Shown here piece after piece: positions 8,772 to 17,569 of a stretch of DNA of 64,000 nucleotides. This DNA is from Micromonospora chaiyaphumensis (lineage in GTDB: Bacteria; Actinomycetota; Actinomycetes; Mycobacteriales; Micromonosporaceae): NCBI RefSeq assembly GCF_900091435.1, contig NZ_FMCS01000015.1:1-64000 (forward strand), read 5' to 3'. A model generated the notes under the pieces. It worked only from the letters and a program-made list of their open reading frames with translations. It was not told the origin of the DNA and searched no databases. How positions within the stretch are numbered: position 1 is the stretch's first letter; every line of letters starts with the position of its first letter. A program made the position numbers and the translations under genes.

Positions 8772-10370
8772 TCAGGCGTGCTCGAGGGCGGTGACCGCGG
8801 CGTCGGCGATGTGGCCGATGGCCTGCACCGGGTCGGCCACCAGGATGGTGGTGGCGTCGGTGAAGGTGTGCCCGTCCAGGTCGGCGGGGCGCAGCCACAG
8901 CACCGGGCAGCCCGTGCGGTGCAGGGTGGTGAGGAGGCGTTGGGCGGGGCCGGTGTCGGGCAGGTCGCCGTCGGAGACGACGGCGAGCATCCGCAGCCGG
9001 CCGGGCTGACGCAGCTGCAGCAGCTGGTCGGCGAGTTTCACCGCGTCCGTGAAGGCCGTGCTGCCGCCATTGGCGCGTAGTTCCAGCACGTGGGTGGGCC
9101 GTCGCCGGGGCGGGACGAGCAGGGTGACGTCGCTGCCGAAGGCGATGGTGGCGGTGACCGCCTGGTTGCTGTGGGCGGCGTGGGCGAGGATCCACCCGGC
9201 TGAGGACATCGGTGCCGCGTAGGGGTGCATGGAGAAGGAGGCGTCGACGATGACGCCCAGGTGCAGGGTCGGTTTCGGCGGTGGCAGCTGTGTGCGCCGC
9301 TGCCAGGGGGTGGCGGTGGGCGCGGCGCCGGCGGCGATCTGCGCCTGGGCGGTGATGGCGTGGCGGGTCCGCAGCCGTCCCGGCGGAACGGTGCTGGGCC
9401 GCGTGTCGGGTTCAGCGTGGTGGGTGCGGGCGGCGCGCAGCCGGGCGGCGAGGAGGCGGGCCGCTGTACGTTCACCGTCGGTCGGGTCGCGGCGGGTCCA
9501 CGTCGCGGGCGCGCAGAACCGTTCGGTGATCTGCTGGTCCCGGTATTGCCCTGGTGTGAGCCCGGCGGTCTGGGCGAGGTAGTCGGTGAGCGCCTGGGCG
9601 AGCAGGCCGGCGAACACGCCCGCGTCCGCTCCGGGTGCCTGTGGTTGGCGGTGGGGGTCGACGTCGAGGATGCGGCACCACCGCCACGCCAGGTCGATCA
9701 TGGTGTCGGCGTCGCTGTCGTCGACGCTGTGGGCTTGCCGCCACAGGTCGCGTAGCTGCAGCAGCCGCTTACGGCCCAGCACGGTCGTCACGGCGGCGCG
9801 GATGCCTTTGGTGTCCTTGGCGGTGAGGATGCGGGCGTCCACCCTCGCGAGCAGCAGCGCGGCGAGGTGGGCGGCGTGCCAAGGGTCGTCGACGGCGGCG
9901 TCGTCGGAGCTGATCAGGGTCGTGACGGTGTGCCGCAGCCACCGGCGGTCGCCGCGCCGGCGGGTGCGCTGCCGGTACTCGATGCGGGACTCCTCGAGCA
10001 GCTCGGCGGCAGCCGCGACCACGGGTGGGGTGCCGGGCGGGGTGCGCCAGCGGCTGTGGGCGGCGTGCGCGGCCTCGTGCACGAGCAGCCCGTAGGCGGT
10101 CGGGACGAGGCGTTTGTGGCCGGCCCGGCGGGGGTTGGCGATGTCGGGGGCGCCGATGTAGGTGGCGTCGACCTCGATGCGGCCGGCGTCGGGGTAGCAG
10201 CAGGCGGGTGCGCCGCCACCGGCGCCGGGGGCGACGGTGACGGTCAGGTCGCTGCGGCCGGCCAGGGTTGGGATGTGCCGGGTCCAGGCGTCGCTCCACA
10301 CCTGCCAGTCCGGGTCACCCGCCCGGGACGTGGCCGGGCCGGTCTGCAGGTGACTGTGCGGATGAGGCAT
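8772..10370 (-). CDS. VWA protein with HExxH metallopeptidase-like domain
   Basis: 532 residues. N-terminal part holds a zinc-protease motif HEAAH (residues 98-102) followed by ELLEESRIEYR, as in the DUF2201 N-terminal metallopeptidase-like domain. The C-terminal third is a von Willebrand A domain with an intact MIDAS: VDASFSM near residue 373, GGSTAF, and VVSDGD. VWA proteins with a MoxR-type AAA partner act as metal-dependent chaperone or assembly devices; the AAA partner lies 20 bases upstream on the same strand. Start ATG at 10370 follows GGAG. What the pair remodels in this ICE is unknown. Confidence 0.85.
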   Translation of the reverse strand: MPHPHSHLQTGPATSRAGDPDWQVWSDAWTRHIPTLAGRSDLTVTVAPGAGGGAPACCYPDAGRIEVDATYIGAPDIANPRRAGHKRLVPTAYGLLVHEAAHAAHSRWRTPPGTPPVVAAAAELLEESRIEYRQRTRRRGDRRWLRHTVTTLISSDDAAVDDPWHAAHLAALLLARVDARILTAKDTKGIRAAVTTVLGRKRLLQLRDLWRQAHSVDDSDADTMIDLAWRWCRILDVDPHRQPQAPGADAGVFAGLLAQALTDYLAQTAGLTPGQYRDQQITERFCAPATWTRRDPTDGERTAARLLAARLRAARTHHAEPDTRPSTVPPGRLRTRHAITAQAQIAAGAAPTATPWQRRTQLPPPKPTLHLGVIVDASFSMHPYAAPMSSAGWILAHAAHSNQAVTATIAFGSDVTLLVPPRRRPTHVLELRANGGSTAFTDAVKLADQLLQLRQPGRLRMLAVVSDGDLPDTGPAQRLLTTLHRTGCPVLWLRPADLDGHTFTDATTILVADPVQAIGHIADAAVTALEHA

Positions 10371-10390
10371 CAGGGGTTCTCCTTTCGGGG

Positions 10391-11530
10391 TCAGCGCTGT
10401 TTGCCGAGGGTCAGGGCGGTGATGTCGGTGCCGAACTGTTGGCGCAGCGCGGCGAGGACCGGCTCGCGGTCGTCGGCGGGGGCGCGGCCGGCCAGGTTGG
10501 AGATGGCGGCGGGCAGGCCGAGGGTTTTGCGGACGCGGGCGAAGCCGAGCAGCTCGCGCAGTTGCGGCGCCCAGGTGACGCGTCCGGCGGCGAGATCGGC
10601 GTTAAGGGCGATGGCGACTTGGACGGCGGGGTTGGGGACGCCGAGGTGGCGGGCGAGGTCCCAGTCGGTGGTGACCTCGAGGTGCACGTCGAACCGCGAG
10701 GCGAGCGCTTCGGTGAGGATCGCCCCGTGCACGCCGGGGTTGTGGCCGGCGATGACGTAGAACCCGTCGGCGGCTTCGACGCGTTCGTTGCGGTAGCCGG
10801 GGATGGTGATGACGCGGCGTCCGTCCATGGCGGGGTAGAGCACGGCGAGGACTTTCGGTGGGATGAGGGTGGCGTCGTCGACGAGTAGCGCCCGGCCTTC
10901 GCGCATGGCGGTGACGAGGGGCCCGTAGACGAACTCGAACCCGCCGTCCGGGAGGGGGATGAAGTTGCCGAGGAAGTCCTCCACGACCGTGTCGCTGGTT
11001 CCGGCGACGGTGAGCAGGTCCGGGAAGGCGGCCTCGACGAGGGCGGTCTTGCCGGTGCCGGGCGGACCGTAGAGCAGCACGGGGATACGCTTCTCCCGCA
11101 GCCTGCGCAGCACGTCCACGTCGGTGGCGCCCGCGAGCTTGCGGGGGAAGTACAGGTCACCGTTGGGGCGCGTGACGGGCTGCCGCCGACTCGCCCCGTG
11201 ACGTCCTTGGCGGGGTGTACGCGGGGCGGGCGGTGGCATAGTCCCGGCGGCGTCGATCCCGGCCTGGGTGATCTGGAACCGGTGCGGGCCCGTCTGATGG
11301 GTGGCGTAGCCGGCGGCGGCCATTTTCTTCAGGGCTTCGAACACCGCGCCGGTGGAGGGGGCGGCGATCGCCGTGGTCAGCTCACCGACCTTGAACACCC
11401 GGTCGGGGTGCGCGGCGAGGTGCGCGGCGACCTGCCGGTAGAGGTAGCCGGGCCGGCGGCCGTCACCCGGGTTGGGTGTGGGGGAGGCATCACCGGTGGT
11501 AGGGGTTGGGGTTGGGGTTGCAGGGTCCAT
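10391..11530 (-). CDS. MoxR-type AAA+ ATPase with N-terminal winged helix
   Basis: 379 residues from ATG 11530 behind AGGAGG. Residues ~28-88 form a winged helix (AAHLAAHPDRVFKVGEL, GAVFEALKKMAAAGY). The AAA+ core follows: Walker A LLYGPPGTGKTAL near residue 150, Walker B ALLVDDATLIPP near 213, sensor 1 FYVIAGHNPG, and TEALASRFDVHL. It should hydrolyse ATP to remodel a partner, most likely with the VWA/HExxH protein encoded next. A DNA-binding head fused to a MoxR ATPase is less usual and suggests action on DNA or on transcription. Confidence 0.87.
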   Translation of the reverse strand: MDPATPTPTPTTGDASPTPNPGDGRRPGYLYRQVAAHLAAHPDRVFKVGELTTAIAAPSTGAVFEALKKMAAAGYATHQTGPHRFQITQAGIDAAGTMPPPAPRTPRQGRHGASRRQPVTRPNGDLYFPRKLAGATDVDVLRRLREKRIPVLLYGPPGTGKTALVEAAFPDLLTVAGTSDTVVEDFLGNFIPLPDGGFEFVYGPLVTAMREGRALLVDDATLIPPKVLAVLYPAMDGRRVITIPGYRNERVEAADGFYVIAGHNPGVHGAILTEALASRFDVHLEVTTDWDLARHLGVPNPAVQVAIALNADLAAGRVTWAPQLRELLGFARVRKTLGLPAAISNLAGRAPADDREPVLAALRQQFGTDITALTLGKQR

Positions 11531-11751
11531 GCAGGCCTCCTGTGATCTGGGGTTGAGCCCGCGCACCCCCGTCTCCGGGGTGCGCGGGCAAGGTGGTGCG
11601 GTGTCCGCGCGGTGGAGACGGGGCGGTGAACGGGCCGGACCCCGGTTGGCAGGGGATGGCCGGCAAGCTCCGTGAGGTGCTCAGCAGGCAGCCCAACGGG
11701 CTGCGGATCGGTGGTGCCGCCGCCATCGGGTGGTGGGCGACGACAAGGAAC

Positions 11752-11795
11752 GCACCCGCGCCGGGATCGATCAAGTCGAATCCGGGAGCGGGTGC
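11752..11795 (-). terminator. Hairpin ending the 18.4-11.8 kb transcription unit
   Basis: Near-perfect stem: GCACCCGC at 11752 pairs with GCGGGTGC ending at 11795, and the inner CCGGGAT/ATCCGG arms extend it. It starts 13 bases past the stop at 11808 and separates this unit from the AAA/VWA unit. Confidence 0.65.
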
Positions 11796-11807
11796 GCCAG
11801 TTGTGGG

Positions 11808-12113
11808 TTATCTTCGGCGGAGGGTGACCTCGCCGCGGGGGCGGCGGGAAATGCCGACCGTCAGGCCGAAGACGCTGCCGTCGGACAGCTCCAGCCATAC
11901 CCCGCGGTCCAGGGTCAGGACCCCCGCGTCCCGGTACGTGCGCGCTGACGTGATCGTCACTGGCAGCCCGTCGTCGTGGGTGAGCTGCGGCAGGTCGGCG
12001 TCGTCGCACAGCTCGTCCAGGTCGGCGCTGGTCAGCAGGCTCAGGACGAGGGCTTGCAGGATGTCCTCGTGGGCGTACTCGCCGAACTCGTCAGCCAGGT
12101 CGTCGTCAGGCAT
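11808..12113 (-). CDS. Hypothetical acidic protein
   Basis: 101 residues from ATG 12113 with GAGGGAG upstream. The first half is very acidic and helical (DDDLADEFGEYAHEDILQAL), the second half strand-rich (VLTLDRGVWLELSDGSVFGL). Overlaps the end of the DUF4314 gene by 8 bases, so it is coupled to it. No family recognised. Confidence 0.7.
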   Translation of the reverse strand: MPDDDLADEFGEYAHEDILQALVLSLLTSADLDELCDDADLPQLTHDDGLPVTITSARTYRDAGVLTLDRGVWLELSDGSVFGLTVGISRRPRGEVTLRRR

Positions 12114-13218
12114 CAGGTGCTCCCTCCGCCTGCGTTCCACGAGTGCTGGCGGCGGTGGGCGGGTCGGGGATGTCGCCTGCGATGCGGTCGCAGTCGTACG
12201 GGTGCACCGGCAGCCACGTCCAGGCGCGGCCCATCACGACGTACCGGCCGTCCGAGTCGGGGCTGATCCGTTCGATGGCGTCCGGGTCGTCGTGCACGCG
12301 GGTTTCGTCGGCGACGATGACGTCGCCGTCGAAGCACAGCCGCGCCATGGACTCGTCGACCATCCGCTCCTGCCGCTGCCCGCTGACGCCCTCTGCGGCG
12401 AGCTGTTGCCGGTAGCGGTCGCGGGCGGCCTGCTGGTCGGCGACGATCGCCTCGGCTACCTGCCGGGTGCAGGTGAACACCGCCCACCCGTTCCACGTGT
12501 CCACCAGGATGCCGACGAACCCGACCGGGATCCGCGTCTGTCCGTGGCCGTTCGGCGTCCACGCCCAGTCCCCGGCGAAGACGCCCGGCCCGCCCAGGCG
12601 CACCCGGTCGGGAGCCAGGTGGCTCATGTCCCGGTCGTCGCCGTGCGGGTGCAGCACGATCCGGCACTGCCGGGCCACCTCGGCTTCGGCGGCGTCGTCG
12701 AACCCGTCGCACCACGCCCACCGCGTCTGGTCGCGCTGCCGGCCGGTCAGCTCCTCCCACGCCGGCGAACCCTGCGGGGCGTGCTCGGCATACCGGTCGC
12801 GGTCCTCGGCGAGGACGTACCGGTCGGCGGTGGGCAGCCCGTCAATGACGGGCGGGTCCACGTCGTCGATGCCGGCCAGGACCTGCCGCGCGACCTCGCG
12901 GACGTCGCCGGTGGCCCTCCCCCCGATAACGTTCTGCGCCCACCACACGGCCGCGTCCCGGCCCGCCGCCGCGCCCGCGGCCCGCATCGCGTCGAGCACC
13001 TGCTCCCAGCCGGCGTCGCCGGTGGGGGTGGGGAGCCGGCGGACGCGGTCACCGGCGTCGAGGAGCATCGACAGGCAGGAGCCGCTGTCCCAGTTCACCT
13101 CGAGGACCTGCTGGTCCGGGTGGTAGTGGCGCACCGTGCCCTCGTCACCCGGACGCAGCAGCGTGTGCGGGTCGCTGGTGTGCTCCAGCGCTACCCGCTC
13201 GCCAGGCTGGTAGGTCAT
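12106..13218 (-). CDS. DUF4314 protein with an ICE-specific repeat domain
   Basis: 370 residues. Residues 1-60 are a clear DUF4314 domain (PGDEGTVRHY, VNWDSGSCLSMLLDAGDRV). Residues ~88-190 are homologous to the C-terminus of the next upstream protein (shared WW-Q, VLxGID, DRYxxHAPxGxPxWxEL and DGFxDA positions). The remainder contains a Trp-rich segment (GDWAWTPNGHGQTRIPVGF). Start ATG 13218 follows GGGAGGGG and overlaps the upstream stop in ATGA. Function unknown. Confidence 0.8.
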   Translation of the reverse strand: MTYQPGERVALEHTSDPHTLLRPGDEGTVRHYHPDQQVLEVNWDSGSCLSMLLDAGDRVRRLPTPTGDAGWEQVLDAMRAAGAAAGRDAAVWWAQNVIGGRATGDVREVARQVLAGIDDVDPPVIDGLPTADRYVLAEDRDRYAEHAPQGSPAWEELTGRQRDQTRWAWCDGFDDAAEAEVARQCRIVLHPHGDDRDMSHLAPDRVRLGGPGVFAGDWAWTPNGHGQTRIPVGFVGILVDTWNGWAVFTCTRQVAEAIVADQQAARDRYRQQLAAEGVSGQRQERMVDESMARLCFDGDVIVADETRVHDDPDAIERISPDSDGRYVVMGRAWTWLPVHPYDCDRIAGDIPDPPTAASTRGTQAEGAPDA

Positions 13219-14099
13219 CGGGTCCCCTCCCATGCCGTGAGGACGGCGTGGCAGCGGGCGGCGACACCGTCGCGGACGGCGTCGGTGAACCCGTCCCGCA
13301 CCGCGTCGACCACCAGCGCCTGATCGTGATCGGGCAGCTCCGACCAGCCGGGGGCGCCGGCCGGGGCGTGGGCCTGGTAGCGGTCGGCGTCGTAGCCGGC
13401 GACGTCGGAGCGGGGTAACGCCGCCAGGACCGCGTCGTCGCTGCTGTCGATGCCGTCCAGGACCGTCTGGGCGGTCTGCTCCTGCTCCGATGTGGTGCGT
13501 CCCTCGAGGGCGTGCTGCTGCCACCAGCCCGCGGCAAGCTGTCCCTCATGCTCACCGGCGTTCCGCAACGCCAGCAGCACCTCAGAGTGGACCGGCGACA
13601 CGGCCGCCTGATGGGGGCTACTGGAGGCGGCGCTGGCCGGGGAACTGGCGTATGGGGCCGCGGAGGTGGCCGGGTCGAGCCAGTCGGCGGCGAGCAGCAC
13701 CCCCTCACGGCGGTAGCGGGCCGGCACGGTCTGCTCATTGGTGACCCGGCGCAGCCACCCGGCCAGTTCGGCGCGGATCGTGCGGGAGGCGGTGGCGTAG
13801 CGGGCGCGGGCCTCCCGGGCCCGCCGGTTCGCCTCCTGCGCGTTGCGCCGGTCCACCTGGGTGTGGAGGTCGAGCAGCCGCTGGTGCTCCGCGCTGCTGA
13901 TCCAGCCGCAGCGGGAGTCGGTCAGCAGCCGGCGCAGCGCCTCGGCGTAGTAGTCGTCGCCGTAGCGCGGGGTGTTCTCGTGGTGGACCAGGGTGTTCTG
14001 GATGTTCTGCAGCCGGCGGCCCAGCGCGACCCAGTCCGTGTGGTCCTCGGGCCGGGTCCCCGGCTGTTTCCTGCTGCTGGTGTGGTCCGTGTCGGTCAC
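13215..14099 (-). CDS. Hypothetical ICE protein, paralogous C-terminus
   Basis: 294 residues from GTG 14099, chosen over upstream in-frame codons because GGAGAGG precedes it. The middle is a charged helical stretch (LLDLHTQVDRRNAQEANRRA). The C-terminal ~105 residues share a domain with the neighbouring DUF4314 protein (AAGWWQQHA, AQTVLDGID, DRYQAHAPAGAPGWSEL, DGFTDAV). The two genes overlap by 4 bases. Confidence 0.75.
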   Translation of the reverse strand: MTDTDHTSSRKQPGTRPEDHTDWVALGRRLQNIQNTLVHHENTPRYGDDYYAEALRRLLTDSRCGWISSAEHQRLLDLHTQVDRRNAQEANRRAREARARYATASRTIRAELAGWLRRVTNEQTVPARYRREGVLLAADWLDPATSAAPYASSPASAASSSPHQAAVSPVHSEVLLALRNAGEHEGQLAAGWWQQHALEGRTTSEQEQTAQTVLDGIDSSDDAVLAALPRSDVAGYDADRYQAHAPAGAPGWSELPDHDQALVVDAVRDGFTDAVRDGVAARCHAVLTAWEGTR

Positions 14100-14200
14100 G
14101 GTGATGTCCTCTCCGAAGGGATGGGGGATCCGCAGCCGTCGGCGCCTACGAGGCAGCCCCGGCTGACGGGATCCGTGAAGGGCTTGAGGGATGCGGTGGT

Positions 14201-15307
14201 TCAGCCGATGACGCGGCGCGCGGCGGCGAGCTGCTCGGCCCACGCGGACAGGCGGCTGATCTTGACGACGTCGCCGCTGTGCGGGGCCTGCACGATCAGC
14301 CCCTGGCCGAGGTAGAGGCCCACGTGCCCGGGCTTGGCGGTGGTGCCGCGGCTGCCGGGAATGAACAGCAGGTCCCCCGGCCGCAGGTCCCGGTAGTCGG
14401 TGACCGGCCGGCCCGCGTGGATCTGGTCGCTGGTGGTGCGGGGCAGGGTGATGCCGGCGGCCCGGTAGGCCTGTTGCATCAGCGAGGAGCAGTCGCATTG
14501 GCGGGCGGGGATACCGGAGTGGGGTGCGGTGCAGTCCCCGCCGAAGGTGTACGGGCTGCCGAGCTGCGCCAGCGCCCAGCCGACCGCCGTGACGACCGCC
14601 GCCGGCGTGCCCGCCGGCAGGGTGAACCCGGCCGGCAGCGGCACCTGCTCGCCGCCGGGCTGGCCGTCACCTGCGTCGAACAGGCACAGCGGGTTGCTCA
14701 TCGCCTGCTCCAGATCTGCGGTGACAGGCCCGGCGGGGGTGCCGCCGGCCAGGACGCGGATCAGGGCGATCGCGTCGTCCTCCCACTTCGCGTAGGCGCC
14801 GGGGTAGGCGGAGCGCTGCACCGATTGGGCGGCGTCGGTCAACGGCATGGCCTGCCAACCGTCGACGGCCAGCAACGCCCGGTAGAACTTCCCGGCCGCG
14901 TAGCGCGGGTCCTGGAGTTGGGCGGGTGTGCCCCAGCCTTGGGACGGGCGCTGTTGGAACAGCCCCACCGAGTCGCGGTCCCCGCCGTGCAGGTTGCGCA
15001 GGGTGGACTCCTGCATGGCGGTGGCCAGGGCGATGACCCAGCCTCGGGGCGGGACCGTGAGCTTGACGCCGACGGACACGATCACCGCCGCGTTGGTGAC
15101 CTGCTCACCGGTCCAGCCCCCGACGCCCGCGGCCGGCGGGGACACGGTGACGGCGAGCAGCAACGGCTGCCGGCCTGAGCCGAGAGTGCCGTTGCACGCG
15201 GCCGAGGCGGTGCCACCGCCGGTGAACAGCATCCCCACTCCGCCCGCGCACAGCATCAGCACAGCGAGCACCCCAGCGGCGATTGCGGCGAGACCGCGCC
15301 CGCTCAC
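14201..15307 (-). CDS. Transglycosylase-like/NlpC-P60 cell-wall hydrolase of the transfer apparatus
   Basis: 368 residues. One N-terminal membrane anchor (LAAIAAGVLAVLMLCAGGVG), then a lysozyme-like segment (IALATAMQESTLRNL, SVGLFQQRPSQGWG), then an NlpC/P60 peptidase domain with the catalytic Cys in QCDCSSLMQQAY (near residue 270), His in PGHVGLYLG (near 327) and a later APHSGDVV. This two-enzyme layout is the one used by Gram-positive conjugation systems to open peptidoglycan for the T4SS. GTG 15307 overlaps the preceding stop in GTGA. It acts outside the membrane. Confidence 0.88.
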   Translation of the reverse strand: MSGRGLAAIAAGVLAVLMLCAGGVGMLFTGGGTASAACNGTLGSGRQPLLLAVTVSPPAAGVGGWTGEQVTNAAVIVSVGVKLTVPPRGWVIALATAMQESTLRNLHGGDRDSVGLFQQRPSQGWGTPAQLQDPRYAAGKFYRALLAVDGWQAMPLTDAAQSVQRSAYPGAYAKWEDDAIALIRVLAGGTPAGPVTADLEQAMSNPLCLFDAGDGQPGGEQVPLPAGFTLPAGTPAAVVTAVGWALAQLGSPYTFGGDCTAPHSGIPARQCDCSSLMQQAYRAAGITLPRTTSDQIHAGRPVTDYRDLRPGDLLFIPGSRGTTAKPGHVGLYLGQGLIVQAPHSGDVVKISRLSAWAEQLAAARRVIG

Positions 15308-15831
15308 CGCCGGACCGCCACTGGCTGCGCGGCGTGGCGGGCTGCGGGTGGGCGGCTCGCGGGGGTGCAGGTGGCATCCGGTGACGGGGGCAGGCAGCCG
15401 GCGAGCCGGTAGCGGGCCAGGTGCTGCCCGTCGTCGGTGTGCACGGCGACCGTGGCGGTGAGCGGGTCGATCAGGTAGATCCATTCCACGTCGAGGTGCC
15501 GGGCGTGCGACAGCGGGAACACGGTGACCGGTTCCGCAGCGTCGATGGCACCGTCGGTGGTGCTGGCGAGGGTCATGCCGACGCCGGGCACCGGGCGCTG
15601 CCCGGCGAGCCCGGATTCGGTGGTGGCGGTGATGGCCGGGTCGAGGTACTCCCAGTCGGAGGCGAGGATCGCGGTGCTCAGCGCGTGGGCGTCGCGGCGG
15701 GCGTGGCCGACCCAGATCGCGGCGAGGGCGGGCACGACGACGCCTGGGTAGCCGTCGAGGAGCACGAAACGGGCGTACACGAGGCGCGGGTTCGCAGGAT
15801 CAGTCGTGCCGACAAAGCAGTGGGTGCTCAC
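15304..15831 (-). CDS. Hypothetical ICE protein
   Basis: 175 residues, GTG start at 15831 behind GGAGACC. Strand-rich, with no signal peptide and no recognised domain (RLVYARFVLLDGYPGVVVPA; EWIYLIDPLTATVAVHTDDG). Overlaps the wall-hydrolase gene by 4 bases, so the two are coupled and may work together. Confidence 0.7.
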   Translation of the reverse strand: MSTHCFVGTTDPANPRLVYARFVLLDGYPGVVVPALAAIWVGHARRDAHALSTAILASDWEYLDPAITATTESGLAGQRPVPGVGMTLASTTDGAIDAAEPVTVFPLSHARHLDVEWIYLIDPLTATVAVHTDDGQHLARYRLAGCLPPSPDATCTPASRPPAARHAAQPVAVRR

Positions 15832-15915
15832 GGGGCAGGTCTCCTTCGCAGCAGATGCGGGAGTGGGAGGGAATGAGGTGCGCGCACCGGGTGGCCGAGA
15901 CGCCGGACGGGACGG

Positions 15916-16758
15916 TCACGGCTCGTCCCGTTGCGGGGATGCCGGCCAAGGGGCGGGCTTGGCGCGCCAGCCGAAGATCGGGTCGCTGGTCTCGACGGAT
16001 CCGCAGCGGCTGCAGCGGATATAGGTGTCTTCGCCGTAGCCGGCCATGGACGGCATCTCGTCCTGGACGAACTCGTCGACGGCCCCGCACACCTGGCAGC
16101 GCAGTGACGTCCCGTCGGGCCCCCACGTGATGAAGATCGGCTCCTCGTCGCTGCCGTCAGGTCGCCGCAACGGCCCGGCTTTCCCATGCGTCCCGTGGTC
16201 GCCGCTGCTGGACTTCTGGGTGGTGGCGGTGAGGAGGGCGGTCAGCCCGGGATAGGTGGCGGGGACGTCGCTCGGCCCGGGGCTGTCGTCGATGAGCAGC
16301 AGCGGCCGGTCATCGCCGCGCGGGTGGCTGAGCTGGTAGAGGCGGCCGTCGGTGTCGACGGCGTCGATCCGGCGGGCCTGCCCCGGCGCGTCGCCGATGG
16401 TGAGGATGTCGTCGTAGCAGGTGGCCCAGGCCAGTAGCCGCGCATCGGGTTCGGTCGCCCGGATCAGGCGGACGATCGTGTCGAGGGCGGCCCGGTAGGG
16501 CGTTGCCGCGTCGGGCTGGCGCAAGCCTGCGGCGAGGCGGTGCAGCAGGGCGGGCAGGCCAGCGGGGTCGGTGAGCAGGTCGTCGCGGCGCAGCGGGAAT
16601 TCCACGCTGCGCACAGCGTGCGCGGGCGAGGCCGTGTGGAGGGGGCGGGTGTGGATGAGCAGCAGCGTCGGGGGCTGGCCCCAGCCCAGATGCTCGGCGT
16701 CGACGTCGGTCGTCAGGAGGCAACCGGCCAGGGCGTGGACAGCGGTGAAGGACAGCAC
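15916..16758 (-). CDS. Hypothetical protein with C-terminal zinc ribbon
   Basis: 280 residues from GTG 16758 (GGAGACC upstream). The C-terminal 70 residues hold two CxxC pairs (LRCQVCGAVDEF and YIRCSRCGSVET) spaced like a zinc ribbon. The N-terminal part has no recognised fold (TLLLIHTRPLHT, LLAWATCYDDILTIGDAPGQ). Possibly a nucleic-acid-binding or adaptor protein (inference). Confidence 0.72.
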   Translation of the reverse strand: MLSFTAVHALAGCLLTTDVDAEHLGWGQPPTLLLIHTRPLHTASPAHAVRSVEFPLRRDDLLTDPAGLPALLHRLAAGLRQPDAATPYRAALDTIVRLIRATEPDARLLAWATCYDDILTIGDAPGQARRIDAVDTDGRLYQLSHPRGDDRPLLLIDDSPGPSDVPATYPGLTALLTATTQKSSSGDHGTHGKAGPLRRPDGSDEEPIFITWGPDGTSLRCQVCGAVDEFVQDEMPSMAGYGEDTYIRCSRCGSVETSDPIFGWRAKPAPWPASPQRDEP

Positions 16759-16840
16759 AAGGGGTCTCCGTTGTCAGGGCGGCGAAAGGGGGAGGGCCCC
16801 GCAACCGGGTGGTTGCGGGGCCCTCAAGGCGTCAGACCTG

Positions 16841-17479
16841 TCAGTGGTGGTGGCGGTCGCGGCTGCGTCCCACCGGGGCGGCCCAGGGATGGTGGCCGTG
16901 CACACCGGCACCGGAACGCTTCGCGTGGTACATCGCCGCGTCCGCCTCGGCCAGCAGCTGCCGGGGGTTCGCGGACAGGTAGGCGGGGTTGTGGGTGTAG
17001 CCGACGGAGCCGCTGACACTGACCTCGCCGCTGTTCAGGCGGAAGGGGGCGACGCCGATGGCCTGCCATGCGGCGCGGGCGGCAGCGGCCACTTCCTCGT
17101 GGTCGCCGCGCACCAGAAGGGCGAACTCGTCGCCGGACAACCTTGCGGCGATCTCCACGGGCGCCTCGAGGGCGGCGAGGAGCCGGCCGACGTGCGCGAG
17201 CAGGAGGTTGCCGGTGTCGTGGCCGAGGCTGTCGTTGACGGCCTTGAACCCGTCGAGGTCGAGCAGCACCACCCCGACCGCCGCCCGCTCGGCGAGGGCG
17301 GCGCGCAGTCGGGCGACGAACAGCCGCCGGTTGGGCAGCCCGGTGATCTCGTCGTGGCTGGCCTCGTAGCGGGCCGCGTCGAGGGCTTGCTGTTGACGCC
17401 ACAGGAGGGCGCCGGCGAGGGCGAGGCCGGCGAGGATCCCGCCGACGGTGGTGACGATGCCTTGCAGGATGGGAGACAC
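16841..17479 (-). CDS. Membrane-anchored GGDEF-domain protein
   Basis: 212 residues: one N-terminal transmembrane helix (GIVTTVGGILAGLALAGALL), then a GGDEF domain with HDEITGLPNRR, LLDLDGFKAVNDSLGH and the active-site loop RLSGDEFALL (near residue 115-121). The loop reads SGDEF rather than GGDEF; such variants can be active. It would make cyclic di-GMP from two GTP. No sensor domain is present. GTG 17479 chosen for AAGGAG upstream. Diguanylate cyclases on conjugative elements are known from SXT/R391 but are not usual in actinobacterial elements. Confidence 0.87.
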   Translation of the reverse strand: MSPILQGIVTTVGGILAGLALAGALLWRQQQALDAARYEASHDEITGLPNRRLFVARLRAALAERAAVGVVLLDLDGFKAVNDSLGHDTGNLLLAHVGRLLAALEAPVEIAARLSGDEFALLVRGDHEEVAAAARAAWQAIGVAPFRLNSGEVSVSGSVGYTHNPAYLSANPRQLLAEADAAMYHAKRSGAGVHGHHPWAAPVGRSRDRHHH

Positions 17480-17569
17480 TCGGAACGCTCCTTGGATAAG
17501 AAGGAGCACCGGGGGCGGGCGTGAGGCCGCAAACTTCGACGCCCGCCCTCGGGCTGCCTGACGAGTGGG

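Noticed and set aside
7375..9195. 606-codon minus frame and similar Arg/Pro/His-rich frames at 19799-21286, 28202-29836 and 32000-33500
   Set aside because: They are out-of-frame shadows of DUF4192, T4SS and other genes, with typical GC-shadow composition and no motifs.
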